Shown piece after piece: positions 1 to 7,965 of a stretch of 64,000 bases of DNA. The notes under the pieces were generated by a model. The model ran no database searches and was not told where the DNA came from. It saw only the letters and a list, made by a program, of their open reading frames with translations. The first letter of the stretch is position 1. Each line of letters opens with the position of its first letter. The stretch covers positions 6,324,001 through 6,388,000 of the forward strand of contig NZ_CP108002.1 of assembly GCF_041435055.1 (NCBI RefSeq), given 5' to 3'. Position numbers and translations under genes: made by a program. Source of the stretch: Streptomyces sp. NBC_00341 (GTDB taxonomy: Bacteria; Actinomycetota; Actinomycetes; Streptomycetales; Streptomycetaceae).

Positions 1-560
1 TCGGCCCAGTCGTCGTCATCGTGGACGACCACCCCCTTGGGGACGTACGGGGCGGAGTCCCGTTCGTCGCGCACGGTGTCCGCGACCTGCTGCTCGGGCC
101 AGTCCCTCACATGGCCGTACACCTCGGCCGGAAGGGTGAAATCGCCGTCCACGGCACGTGCGTACGGATCGAGGAGCAGCTTGGCCGCGTTCCAGCGGGC
201 GCCCGTCCACGGGTCCCAGCGGCCGTGCACCCGGTAGCCGTAGCGCTGACCGGCCCGCACACCGGGTACGAAGCCGTGCCAGATCTCGTGGGTCAGCTCG
301 GTCAGCGGCAGCCGGGTCTCGGTGCCGTCCTCCTCGAAGAGGCACAGCTCCACGGCCTCCGCCCCGCCCGCCCAGAGCGCGAAGTTGGTGCCCGCCACCC
401 CGTCGGGCCCCACCCGGAAGCGGGCTCCGAGCGGCATCGGCGTACCGGGCCACACGGCGGGAGCCCGCTGTCCGGGGCCGGCGGCGGGCCGCTCCACCGC
501 CCGGCCCGCCGGCCTCGGCCACGTCTTCGGTACTGCCTCCTGCTCGGCTGCGCTCGACAC
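1..560 (-). CDS. glgX: Glycogen debranching enzyme GlgX, N-terminal part (runs off the window)
   Basis: GlgX removes alpha-1,6 branches from limit dextrin during glycogen or trehalose metabolism in the cytoplasm. About 186 N-terminal codons are present. The reading frame gives TNFALWAGGAEAVELCLF, then WDPWTGARWNAAKLLLDPYA and YVPKGVVV, which is the N-terminal carbohydrate-binding module (CBM48) and linker typical of GlgX/TreX. The catalytic GH13 barrel lies outside the window. I chose the GTG at 560 (protein begins MSSAAEQEAV) because GGGAGG lies 7 nt upstream. It is divergent from the L,D-transpeptidase gene at 714, so 561-713 must hold both promoters. Family assignment is secure; the gene end is not visible. 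Confidence 0.88.
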   Translation of the reverse strand, partial: MSSAAEQEAVPKTWPRPAGRAVERPAAGPGQRAPAVWPGTPMPLGARFRVGPDGVAGTNFALWAGGAEAVELCLFEEDGTETRLPLTELTHEIWHGFVPGVRAGQRYGYRVHGRWDPWTGARWNAAKLLLDPYARAVDGDFTLPAEVYGHVRDWPEQQVADTVRDERDSAPYVPKGVVVHDDDDWA

Positions 561-713
561 CTGTTCGCCTCCCGCGGCTCTTGGGGGACCGGCACCGAAA
601 GGGAGCGCGCGGCGTCCCGGCCGCGGCTCCCCGAGTGTGGTCGTCCCCTCTGTTCTGCCCACGAGTGGCCCCGCACTCACGTTTCCCACCGGCGGCCCCG
701 TCGTTGGGGGGAC

Positions 714-1955
714 GTGAACCACGTAGCGAAGAAGGCAGGCGCGAGCCGGCCCACCGTACTGAGACGGTCGGGGCTGCTCGTCGTACTGGCCGTACTGGTT
801 GTTCTGACCGGCTGTTCGGGCGCCGGTTCGATCATCGGCGGGAAGTCCCGGTCGCCGCAGGAGGCCATCCGGATCACCCCGCAGGACCGGGCCGAGGACG
901 TGAAGGCGGACGCCGAGGTCGAGGTGAAGGTCCCGGACGGGCGGCTGGAGAGCGTCAAGGTGACCCGGATCGAGGACGCCCAGCAGCAGGAGGTGAGGGG
1001 CCTGATCGCGAAGGACGGCCTTTCGTGGACGCCGCAGACGCCGCAGGGCGCGGCGGGCCGGCTCGGGCTCGCCGCCAAGTACAGCGTCGACGCGGTGGCC
1101 GTGGACGGCGCGGGGCACCGCTCGGCCCGCCACACCACCTTCACCACGGTGGTGCCCGAGCACCGCTTCATCGGCTACTTCAAGCCGGAGAACCGGTCCA
1201 CGGTCGGCACCGGCATGATCGTCTCCTTCGAGTTCAACCGCGCGATCACCCGCAAGGCGGCGGTGCAGCGGGCCATCCGGGTGACCAGCGATCCGCCGGT
1301 CGAGGTGGCCGGGCACTGGTTCGGCGCCGACCGGCTGGACTTCCGCCCGGCCGCGTACTGGGAGCCGGGCACCGAGGTCACCGTCGAGGTGGGGCTGCGC
1401 GATGTGGAGGGGGCGCCGCGGGTGTACGGCAGCCAGCGCAAGACCGTCCGCTTCACCGTGGGCCGGGAGCAGATGTCCCGGGTGGACTCGGCCGCGCACA
1501 CCATGCAGGTGCGCCGGGACGGGCAGCTCGTCTCCACGGTCCCGATCACGGCGGGCTCCCCGACGACGACCACGTACAACGGCAAGATGGTGGTCAGCGA
1601 GATGCACGAGGTGACCCGGATGGACGGGCGGACCGTCGGCTTCGGCGGCGAGTACGACATCAAGGACGTACCGCACGCGATCCGGCTCACCGAGTCCGGC
1701 ACCTTCCTGCACGGCAACTACTGGTCCGACGACGACATCTTCGGCTCGACCAACGTCAGCCACGGCTGCATCGGGCTCCGTGACGAGCAGGGCGGCAGCG
1801 GGTCCACCCCGGCCGGCTGGTTCTTCGACCGGACCCTCATCGGCGATGTCGTCGAGGTCGTCAACTCCAAGGACAAGCGGGTGGCCCCGGACAACGGGCT
1901 GAGCGGCTGGAATCTCAACTGGACCCAGTGGAAGGCTGGTTCCGCCGTTCACTGA
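714..1955 (+). CDS. L,D-transpeptidase lipoprotein (first of a tandem pair)
   Basis: This enzyme should form 3-3 cross-links in peptidoglycan on the outer face of the membrane. The 413-residue product starts MNHVAKKAG from GTG with a G-rich Shine-Dalgarno just upstream. A hydrophobic segment ends in a lipobox (VLTGC, about residues 31-35), so it is probably a lipoprotein. Ig-like domains follow (about 50-250, with AGHWFGADRLDFRP), then a YkuD catalytic domain with HGNYW and the active-site motif SHGCIGL near residue 360. The architecture is that of mycobacterial LdtMt2. The gene at 2214 is a close paralogue in tandem, and a 13-bp hairpin separates them. A duplicated Ldt pair fits tip growth and sporulation-wall building in Streptomyces, which is inference. 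Confidence 0.93.
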   Translation: MNHVAKKAGASRPTVLRRSGLLVVLAVLVVLTGCSGAGSIIGGKSRSPQEAIRITPQDRAEDVKADAEVEVKVPDGRLESVKVTRIEDAQQQEVRGLIAKDGLSWTPQTPQGAAGRLGLAAKYSVDAVAVDGAGHRSARHTTFTTVVPEHRFIGYFKPENRSTVGTGMIVSFEFNRAITRKAAVQRAIRVTSDPPVEVAGHWFGADRLDFRPAAYWEPGTEVTVEVGLRDVEGAPRVYGSQRKTVRFTVGREQMSRVDSAAHTMQVRRDGQLVSTVPITAGSPTTTTYNGKMVVSEMHEVTRMDGRTVGFGGEYDIKDVPHAIRLTESGTFLHGNYWSDDDIFGSTNVSHGCIGLRDEQGGSGSTPAGWFFDRTLIGDVVEVVNSKDKRVAPDNGLSGWNLNWTQWKAGSAVH

Positions 1956-1963
1956 GGCTCACC

Positions 1964-1993
1964 GGCCCGTCCCGGAGCCCTCCGGGACGGGCC
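1964..1993 (+). terminator. Hairpin terminator after first L,D-transpeptidase gene
   Basis: Perfect 13-bp inverted repeat (GGCCCGTCCCGGA / TCCGGGACGGGCC) with a 4-nt loop, 9 nt after the stop codon. No T-run follows, as is usual in Streptomyces. Confidence 0.75.
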
Positions 1994-2213
1994 GGGCCGC
2001 CGCTTTGTACAGCCCCTCGCGCGGGCGGCGCCCCCGACCAGGGCAAGTCCTGAATCAGTTGGGACGGAACGGTGACATTCCGGGGGAGATCTGTCCGCAG
2101 CCGGTGTGATTATCTTTCGCTGAGCGCGCATATGCAGCGCGCGGGGGCGGGAGCCTGCGAGCTCCCAGGGCCGGCCTTGGCGGGGCCAGGCCGTGCGAGG
2201 GGAGACGACCACA

Positions 2214-3470
2214 TTGAACGGGCAGCCGATATCGGGGACATCGGTCGGGGCGGACAGCGGGCGGCGCGGACGTGGGTCCACCGGACTGCTGGCCCTGGTG
2301 CTGGGCGCGTTGCTGCTGCTGGTGACGGCATGCGGCGGCGAGGACGGCGGGGACGCGAGCAAGGGCGGCGCCGGCAAGGGCGGGGCGAAGGGCGGTGACA
2401 CCACCGCCTCCCAGGCCGTGGTGAAGGTCGCCCCGCAGGATGGTGCCGACTCCGTCGCCACCAGCGGGGCGCTGAAGATCTCGGCCGAGCAGGGGAAGCT
2501 CTCCACGGTCAGGGTCTCCGACCCCAAGGGGGCCGAGGTCGAGGGGAAGATCGCGGCGGACGGCACGAGCTGGGAGCCGGACCAGCACCTGGCCTCGGCG
2601 ACGAAGTACAAGGTCCACGCCGTGGCCAAGGACGAGAAGGGCCGTGAGTCCGCCAAGGACACCGCCTTCACCACGCTGGTCCCGAAGAACACCTTCATCG
2701 GGCAGTACACCCCGGAGAACGGTTCCACGGTCGGTGTCGGCATGCCGGTCTCGATCCACTTCACCCGCGGCATCACCGACCCGGAGGCCGTCGAGAAGGC
2801 CATCAAGGTGACGGCGGATCCGGCCGTCGAGATCGCGGGCCACTGGTTCGGCAACGACCGTCTGGACTTCCGGCCGCAGGACTACTGGGCGGCCGGTACC
2901 AAGGTGAGCGTGAAGCTCAACCTCGACGGCGTCGAGGGGCGCCCGGGGGTCTACGGCAAGCAGGTCAAGACGGTGTCGTTCACCGTCGGCCGCCGGCAGG
3001 TCAGCACCGTGGACGCGAACACCCACCGGATGAAGGTCGTCCGCGACGGCAAGCAGATCAAGGACATCGCGATCTCCGCCGGCGCCCCGGCCACCACCAC
3101 CTACAACGGCAAGATGGTCATCAGCGAGAAGCTCCGGGTGACCCGGATGAACGGCGACACCGTCGGCTTCGGCGGCGAGTACGACATCAAGGACGTGCCG
3201 CACGCGATGCGCCTGTCCACCTCGGGCACCTTCATCCACGGCAACTACTGGGGTGGTTCCGGGGTCTTCGGCAACTCCAACACCAGCCACGGCTGCGTCG
3301 GCATGCTGGACGCGCGCGGCGGCGGCGACTCGGGCACCCCGGCGGCGTGGTTCTTCGACCACTCGCTCATCGGTGACGTCGTGGTCGTGACGAAGTCCCA
3401 CGACAAGACGATCGCCCCGGACAACGGCCTCAACGGCTGGAACATGGACTGGGCGCAGTGGACCAAGTAG
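2214..3470 (+). CDS. L,D-transpeptidase lipoprotein (second of a tandem pair)
   Basis: Paralogue of the gene at 714. The 418-residue product begins MNGQPISGTS from TTG at 2214, chosen because GAGGGGAG lies 9 nt upstream; a GTG at 2193 is possible but poorly placed. The signal sequence ends with lipobox VTAC at about residues 35-38, followed by a Gly/Lys/Asp-rich linker. Ig-like domains (AGHWFGNDRLDFRP is shared with the neighbour) precede a YkuD domain with FIHGNYWGG and SHGCVGM. Catalytic Cys and His are intact. Predicted to act on stem peptides outside the membrane. It ends just before a very long palindrome shared with the convergent phosphoesterase gene. Confidence 0.92.
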   Translation: MNGQPISGTSVGADSGRRGRGSTGLLALVLGALLLLVTACGGEDGGDASKGGAGKGGAKGGDTTASQAVVKVAPQDGADSVATSGALKISAEQGKLSTVRVSDPKGAEVEGKIAADGTSWEPDQHLASATKYKVHAVAKDEKGRESAKDTAFTTLVPKNTFIGQYTPENGSTVGVGMPVSIHFTRGITDPEAVEKAIKVTADPAVEIAGHWFGNDRLDFRPQDYWAAGTKVSVKLNLDGVEGRPGVYGKQVKTVSFTVGRRQVSTVDANTHRMKVVRDGKQIKDIAISAGAPATTTYNGKMVISEKLRVTRMNGDTVGFGGEYDIKDVPHAMRLSTSGTFIHGNYWGGSGVFGNSNTSHGCVGMLDARGGGDSGTPAAWFFDHSLIGDVVVVTKSHDKTIAPDNGLNGWNMDWAQWTK

Positions 3471-3493
3471 CTCCGCGGCACTGACTACGGACC

Positions 3494-3546
3494 CGTATGA
3501 CGCCGGCCTCCGGACCACACTGTGGTCCGGAGGCCGGCGTCATACG
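3494..3546. terminator. Very long perfect palindrome between convergent genes
   Basis: The 26-nt arm beginning CGTATGACGCCGGCC (3494-3519) is repeated exactly as its reverse complement at 3521-3546, with one central base. It sits between the stop of the transpeptidase gene (3470) and the end of the convergent phosphoesterase gene (3561), so it can end transcripts from both sides. There is no T-run. Confidence 0.75.
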
Positions 3547-3560
3547 TGCGGCTGCCCGGG

Positions 3561-4409
3561 TCACTCCGCCCGCGGCGACGCGGGCTGGGGCAGGATCTGG
3601 CGCAGCGGGGTGCGGGCCGGCCGGGGACGCCACTCCCGCGGGTAGCCGATCGACACCTCCTCGAAGCGGACCCCGTCGTGCCAGGTCACCCGGGGGATGT
3701 GGAGGTGGCCGTACACGGCGGCGACCGCCCGGAAGCGAAGGTGCCAGTCGGCGGTCAGCGCCGTGCCGCACCACTGGGCGAACTCGGGGTGGCGCAGCAC
3801 CAGCGTGGGGTCCCGCACCAGCGGATAGTGGTTGACCAGCACCGTGCCGTACCGGGGGTCGACGGCCGCGAGCCGCTCCTCGGTGAGGGCGACCCGGGCC
3901 CGGCACCAGGCGTCACGCGACGGGTACGGGTCGGGATGGAGCAGGAACTCGTCGGTGCACACCACCCCCGAATCGTGGGCCACCCGCAGGGATTCGTCCT
4001 TGGTACTGGTCCCGGGCGCGAAGAAGGAGTAGTCGTACAGGACGAACAGCGGGGCGACCGTGACGGGTTCCTCGCCGCCGTGCCAGACCGGGTACGGGTC
4101 CTCCGGGGTCAGCACCCCGAGGCTCCGGCACACATCGACCAGGGCCTGGTAGCGGGCGACGCCGCGCAGGGTGACGGGGTCGGAGGGGTGGGTCCACAAC
4201 TCGTGGTTCCCGGGGGTCCAGATGACCTTGCTGAAACGATTCGCGAGCAGTTCCAGCGCCCAGGCGATGTCCTCGAACTTCTCGCCGACGTCACCTGCGA
4301 CGAGCAGCCAGTCGTCGTCGGACTCCGGCCGGAGCGATTCGGTGATGCGCCGGTTCTCCGGATGGGCGATGTGCTGGTCGCTGAGCGCGAGCAGCTTTCC
4401 GTGGGACAC
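3561..4409 (-). CDS. Calcineurin-like metallophosphoesterase
   Basis: Cytoplasmic metal-dependent phosphohydrolase of 282 residues; substrate unknown. Motifs in order: SDQHIA (D and H metal ligands, about residue 9), AGDVGEKFED (about 40), PGNHELW (about 67), then NHYPLV and GHLHIPRVTW near the end. Together they form the calcineurin-like dimetal site. I chose the GTG at 4409 (MSHGKLL) because GGAAGGAG lies 8 nt upstream; a GTG three codons earlier would overlap that site. It is divergent from the cold-shock gene. The specific function (diadenosine tetraphosphatase, cyclic nucleotide or phospholipid target) cannot be read from the sequence. Confidence 0.85.
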   Translation of the reverse strand: MSHGKLLALSDQHIAHPENRRITESLRPESDDDWLLVAGDVGEKFEDIAWALELLANRFSKVIWTPGNHELWTHPSDPVTLRGVARYQALVDVCRSLGVLTPEDPYPVWHGGEEPVTVAPLFVLYDYSFFAPGTSTKDESLRVAHDSGVVCTDEFLLHPDPYPSRDAWCRARVALTEERLAAVDPRYGTVLVNHYPLVRDPTLVLRHPEFAQWCGTALTADWHLRFRAVAAVYGHLHIPRVTWHDGVRFEEVSIGYPREWRPRPARTPLRQILPQPASPRAE

Positions 4410-4687
4410 CGAGGCCACTCCTTCCCGTCCGTGCTGACGTGATGTGCGGCTTCATTGTGGAGACCGGAATCCCGGAATCGTATACCGGGGGGTCCGCGCG
4501 GGTACGGCGTTCGGCGGTGACGCCCGTGAACCGTCGGGAGCGCTGGCTGCCGGGCCACGACTCCTGGCACAGTGGTGCGCAGGAAGTCGCAGGGCGGGTC
4601 CGGAGTGGTGTACGAGGTCCGGGCCCGGCTGCTGCGGCAGGGGTACCCCGGGCACGGGTCCGGGGTTTCGTTGAGAGGTTGGTTCTG

Positions 4688-5122
4688 ATGGTCACCGGTC
4701 GTGTGGTGCGGTTCGACGGCGTCAAGGGTTACGGGTTCATCGCTCCCGATCACGGGGGCGAGGACGTCTTCCTGCATGTGAACGACCTGCGCATCCCCGA
4801 GGCCTCCCTCAGGCCCGGTCTGATGGTCGGGTTCGAGATCGAGCAGGGCGACCGGGGGCTGAAGGCTTCCGCGGTGCAGCTCGCCCCCGGCAGCGGCAAC
4901 GCGGCCCCGGGTTCCGGGTTCCAGGGGCGCTCCGAGTCCCCGGCCAGGCAGGTCGCGGACGGCGACGACGTGCTGTGCGACGTGCTCAACTCGCAGGAGT
5001 ACGTCCGGGAGGTGACGGAGGTGCTCCTGGAGGCGGCGCCCGGTCTCACCGCCGCGCACATCCTCCAGGCACGCCAGGGGCTGCTGCAGTTCGCCAAGCA
5101 GCACGGCTGGGTCGAGGGCTGA
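4688..5122 (+). CDS. Cold-shock domain protein with C-terminal extension
   Basis: A 144-residue RNA/ssDNA-binding protein. The first about 65 residues are a cold-shock domain: VRFDGVKGYGFI contains the RNP1-like KGYGFI and EDVFLHVND the RNP2-like VFLHV. Typical bacterial Csp proteins stop at about 67 residues. This one has a Gly/Pro-rich linker and a helical tail of about 60 residues (VREVTEVLLEAAPGLTAAHI). ATG at 4688 begins directly at the domain; GAGAGG lies about 9 nt upstream. Role is probably RNA chaperone; the function of the tail is unknown. Confidence 0.9.
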   Translation: MVTGRVVRFDGVKGYGFIAPDHGGEDVFLHVNDLRIPEASLRPGLMVGFEIEQGDRGLKASAVQLAPGSGNAAPGSGFQGRSESPARQVADGDDVLCDVLNSQEYVREVTEVLLEAAPGLTAAHILQARQGLLQFAKQHGWVEG

Positions 5123-5138
5123 GAGCCGCCCGGAGACC

Positions 5139-5174
5139 GCCCGGGGCCTGTGACGAACGGCACCGGCCCCGGGC
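5139..5174 (+). terminator. Hairpin after cold-shock gene
   Basis: 10-bp perfect inverted repeat GCCCGGGGCC / GGCCCCGGGC with a 16-nt loop, 17 nt after the stop codon at 5122. Confidence 0.55.
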
Positions 5175-5200
5175 CTGTCCGGCGCCGCGTTAGCGCCGGT

Positions 5201-5213
5201 TAACCTGCCTCCC
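5201..5213 (+). promoter_or_regulatory. Possible leaderless promoter of the crotonase gene
   Basis: TAACCT at 5201-5206 is followed by 7 nt and then ATG at 5214, with no Shine-Dalgarno sequence. A -10 element at this distance would start the transcript at or next to the ATG. No convincing -35 is visible. Confidence 0.5.
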
Positions 5214-5981
5214 ATGACCGTAACCCTCGAAGTAAGCGGCGGCGTCGGCACGATCCGGCTGGACCGTCCGCCGATGAACGCCCTGGACGTCGCCACCCAG
5301 GACCGGCTGCGCGAGCTGGCGGAGGAGGCCTCCGGGCGCGACGACGTGCGCGCCGTGGTGCTCTACGGCGGCGAGAAGGTGTTCGCGGCGGGCGCGGACA
5401 TCAAGGAGATGCAGGCGATGGACCACCCGGCGATGGTGGTCCGGTCCAAGGCGCTGCAGGAGTCCTTCACCGCGGTGGCCAGGATCCCCAAGCCCGTCGT
5501 CGCGGCCGTCACCGGCTACGCGCTCGGCGGTGGCTGCGAGCTGGCCCTCTGCGCCGACTTCCGGATCGCCGGGGACAACGCCAAGCTCGGGCAGCCGGAG
5601 ATCATGCTCGGACTGATCCCGGGCGCCGGCGGCACCCAGCGGCTCGCCCGTCTGGTGGGCCCCGCCAAGGCCAAGGACCTGATCTTCACCGGCCGCCATG
5701 TGAAGGCGGAGGAGGCGCTCGCCATGGGTCTGGTGGACCGGGTCGTGCCCGCCGCCGAGGTGTACGAGCACGCGCACGCCTGGGCCGCGAAGCTGGCGAA
5801 GGGCCCCGCCCTCGCGCTGCGCGCCGCCAAGGAGGCGGTGGACGCCGGACTGGAGACGGACATCGACACGGGCCTCACGATCGAACGCACCTGGTTCGCC
5901 GGACTCTTCGCCACGGAGGACCGGGAGCGCGGTATGCGCAGCTTTGTGGACGAAGGACCGGGCAAGGCCAAATTCCTCTGA
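5214..5981 (+). CDS. Enoyl-CoA hydratase/isomerase (crotonase family)
   Basis: Cytoplasmic CoA-thioester enzyme of 255 residues, the usual crotonase length. The oxyanion-hole segment AAGADIKEM lies near residue 60. Both catalytic glutamates of true hydratases seem present: GGGCELAL (about 105) and GQPEIMLGLIPGAGGTQRL (about 125-142). Hydration of trans-2-enoyl-CoA in fatty-acid beta-oxidation is the most likely reaction. No acyl-CoA dehydrogenase or thiolase gene is adjacent, so the pathway is not settled by context. A 13-bp hairpin follows. Confidence 0.9.
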   Translation: MTVTLEVSGGVGTIRLDRPPMNALDVATQDRLRELAEEASGRDDVRAVVLYGGEKVFAAGADIKEMQAMDHPAMVVRSKALQESFTAVARIPKPVVAAVTGYALGGGCELALCADFRIAGDNAKLGQPEIMLGLIPGAGGTQRLARLVGPAKAKDLIFTGRHVKAEEALAMGLVDRVVPAAEVYEHAHAWAAKLAKGPALALRAAKEAVDAGLETDIDTGLTIERTWFAGLFATEDRERGMRSFVDEGPGKAKFL

Positions 5982-6035
5982 CCGAACGCCAGTTGGGAAC
6001 AGATCACGGCGCGTTCATCCGTGCGGGCGGATTAG

Positions 6036-6064
6036 CTGAGCCTTAAGGCAACCTTAAGGCTCAG
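6036..6064. terminator. 13-bp hairpin with AT-containing arms
   Basis: Perfect inverted repeat CTGAGCCTTAAGG / CCTTAAGGCTCAG with 3-nt loop CAA, 55 nt after the crotonase stop. A terminator is likely, but the TTAAGG-CAA-CCTTAA core could also be a protein-binding dyad for the downstream gene. Confidence 0.6.
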
Positions 6065-6142
6065 TGCTCCGTCGGTGCCGGTGATCCCGCTCGTGCGCGG
6101 CGTTCACGCAGGTCGGCGGGGTTGTGCGCGGGGGCATTCTGC

Positions 6143-6205
6143 CAGTGGCATATGCCAGCAGGCCACTGCGGAATCGCTGATTCCGGGGTGGGGATTCCCT
6201 GGGAA
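6143..6205. promoter_or_regulatory. Cluster of palindromes upstream of the RsbW-like gene
   Basis: TGGCATATGCCA (6146-6157) is a full palindrome lying inside CAGTGGC...GCCACTG (arms 6143-6149 and 6162-6168). GGAATC-GCT-GATTCC (6170-6184) and TTCCC-T-GGGAA (6195-6205) follow. The density and the position 30-90 nt before the start codon suggest operator sites or a structured 5' leader. Confidence 0.45.
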
Positions 6206-6232
6206 CGGCCCCGGAGTGTCCACCTTGCGGCC

Positions 6233-6748
6233 ATGATGGTGTCCATGGCGGGCCTGGAGGGTGTGGAGCAGCCGCGACAGCGCAGCAGCGCGACAGCGGC
6301 ACGGAGGATGCCGGCCGTCGAGGACGAACAGGCGTTCAAGGCGCTGGAGTTGTTCGGGAACCCGACGGAGGACGAGGTCCGGCTGCCCTCCCGCCCGGAA
6401 TCCGCGGCCACCGCCCGTCGGCTCACCTCCTGCGTGGTGCTGCGTCAGTGGGGGCTCTCCCCGCAGACCGGCGAGTACGCCGTGCTGCTCGTCTCCGAAC
6501 TCGTCGGCAACGCGGTGCGGCACACCGGCGCCAGGGTCTTCGGTCTGCGGATGCTGCGCCGCCGCGGCTGGATCAGGATCGAGGTGCGCGACCCCTCGCG
6601 CGGACTGCCGTGCCTCATGCCCGTACAGGCGATGGATGTCAGCGGGCGGGGCCTCTTCCTCGTCGACAAGCTCTCCGACCGGTGGGGCGTGGATCTGCTG
6701 CCGCGCGGCAAGATCACCTGGTTCGAGATGCGGATCTCCGACCGCTGA
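6233..6748 (+). CDS. RsbW-like anti-sigma factor / HATPase_c regulatory protein
   Basis: A 171-residue protein with one GHKL ATPase domain. Motifs: VSELVGNAVRHTGA (N box), EVRDPSRGLP (G1 box) and GRGLFLVDKLSDRWGV (G2 box). This is the stand-alone Streptomyces type related to RsbW and SpoIIAB, which inhibit sigma factors or phosphorylate STAS antagonists. A STAS protein is encoded 4 kb away at 10284; a partnership is only possible. The start is uncertain: ATGs at 6233, 6236 and 6245 are all in frame and none has a clear Shine-Dalgarno. Palindromes lie just upstream. Confidence 0.85.
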   Translation: MMVSMAGLEGVEQPRQRSSATAARRMPAVEDEQAFKALELFGNPTEDEVRLPSRPESAATARRLTSCVVLRQWGLSPQTGEYAVLLVSELVGNAVRHTGARVFGLRMLRRRGWIRIEVRDPSRGLPCLMPVQAMDVSGRGLFLVDKLSDRWGVDLLPRGKITWFEMRISDR

Positions 6749-7158
6749 CGGCCCCCGCGCGGCAGGCTCCGTGGGCTCCGGACGCACAGAAGCCCCCGGT
6801 TCGGCCGTGGTGCGGCGCTGCGGGGGCTGCTGTGTGGGGGCCGTGAAATGGGGGGTGTGTTCACGGCCGCTTATGACGACCCGGCCCGGGTCAGTGCGGG
6901 TCGTGTCACCGACTATGGCAGACGGGCGACTACATCGCCAAAGCCGCAAATCGCCCATAGTTGTATAGTTCTGGCGATTCTTGCGATGAATCTTAGGTGT
7001 GCTGGGTCACTTGCCTGGAAATCGATGAGCGCTGCCGGACTTCGCGGGTGATTCATTGATCGCGGCAGGTGTTGATCGCGCGCATCCGCGTGACCGGCGA
7101 AAGCCGCGAAAAGCGTCAATTGTTATTTTCCTGACAGTCCGCACTTAATGTTCTGCGC
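6749..7158. other. Gene-free, relatively AT-rich intergenic region
   Basis: No credible gene. It begins with an 8-bp inverted repeat (AGCCCCCG 6791-6798 / CGGGGGCT 6821-6828), a possible terminator. From about 6930 the sequence becomes less GC-rich than its surroundings. It holds CTATGG (6913-6918) / CCATAG (6955-6960) enclosing GGGCGA / TCGCCC, and a direct repeat TTGATCGCG at 7056 and 7072. It probably carries the promoter and operators of the deacetylase gene. Confidence 0.6.
7146..7158 (+). promoter_or_regulatory. Possible leaderless promoter of the deacetylase-like gene
   Basis: TAATGT at 7146-7151, then 7 nt, then ATG at 7159, with no Shine-Dalgarno. Same layout as before the crotonase gene. 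Confidence 0.5.
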
Positions 7159-7965
7159 ATGAACGTCTCCGACACACCGGTGCACCGCCGCAGCGCCCTG
7201 CGCGCAGGAGCCGGGGCCGCCCTCGCCGCAGGCCTCGCCGCCGGTTGCGGGGACCGGGAAACAGCGGATACCGGGGCGAAGACCCTCACCCACCCGGCAC
7301 CGAAGAAGCCGGCCGCCTCCGCCGGAGCGCACGCCCCCGCACCCGCCCCGCGCCGCTTCCCCGGGCAGCCGGTGCAGATCGGTCACGGCCCCCGCGACCG
7401 CGCCCGCGTCGCCCTCACCTTCCACGGGCAGGGCGACCCCGCCATCGCCAGGACCGTGCTGGCGGAGGCCGAACGGGCCGGAGCGCGGGTCACCGTCCTC
7501 GCCGTCGGCGGCTGGCTCGACGAACACCCCGAGATGGCCCGCCGGATCCTCGACGGCGGCCACGACCTCGGCAACCACACCCAGCGCCACATCGACATCT
7601 CCTCGATGGACGAGGCGCAGGCGTACGCGGAGATCACCGGCTGCGCCCAGCGGCTGCGACGGCTCACCGGCTCCATCGGCACCTGGTTCCGGCCCTCGCG
7701 CACCCAGTACGCCACCCCGCTCGTCCAGCGGCTCGCCGTCCGCGCGGGCTACCCGCACGTCCTCTCCTACGACGTGGACTCCCTCGACTTCACCTCACCC
7801 GGCGCCGCGGCCGTCACCCGCAAGGTGGCCGGTGAGATCCGCAACGGATCGGTGGTGAGCATGCACTTCGGCTACGCGGACACGGTCGCCGCGCTGCCCC
7901 TCCTTCTCACCGAACTCGACCGCCGCCAACTGCGTGCGGTGACGACCACGGAGCTGTTGACCTGA
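7159..7965 (+). CDS. Tat-type lipoprotein with polysaccharide deacetylase (NodB) fold
   Basis: A 268-residue exported protein. The N-terminus has a twin-arginine signal (HRRSALRAGAG) ending in lipobox LAAGC at about residues 27-31. A NodB fold follows from about 78. The HxxxH metal motif is present (NHTQRH near 140), as are WFRPSRTQY and SYDVDSLDF. The first NodB motif, normally TFDDG with catalytic and metal-binding Asp residues, reads TFHGQGD here. Normal deacetylation of GlcNAc or peptidoglycan is therefore doubtful without other residues taking over. The stop overlaps the next start by one base (TGATG), so the two lipoproteins are co-translated. Confidence 0.85.
   Translation: MNVSDTPVHRRSALRAGAGAALAAGLAAGCGDRETADTGAKTLTHPAPKKPAASAGAHAPAPAPRRFPGQPVQIGHGPRDRARVALTFHGQGDPAIARTVLAEAERAGARVTVLAVGGWLDEHPEMARRILDGGHDLGNHTQRHIDISSMDEAQAYAEITGCAQRLRRLTGSIGTWFRPSRTQYATPLVQRLAVRAGYPHVLSYDVDSLDFTSPGAAAVTRKVAGEIRNGSVVSMHFGYADTVAALPLLLTELDRRQLRAVTTTELLT

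Noticed and set aside
6036..6064. Iron-box (DmdR/IdeR) operator
   Set aside because: TTAAGGCAACCTTAA is a dyad but departs from the TTAGGTTAGSCTAACCTAA pattern at too many positions; kept only as a hairpin.
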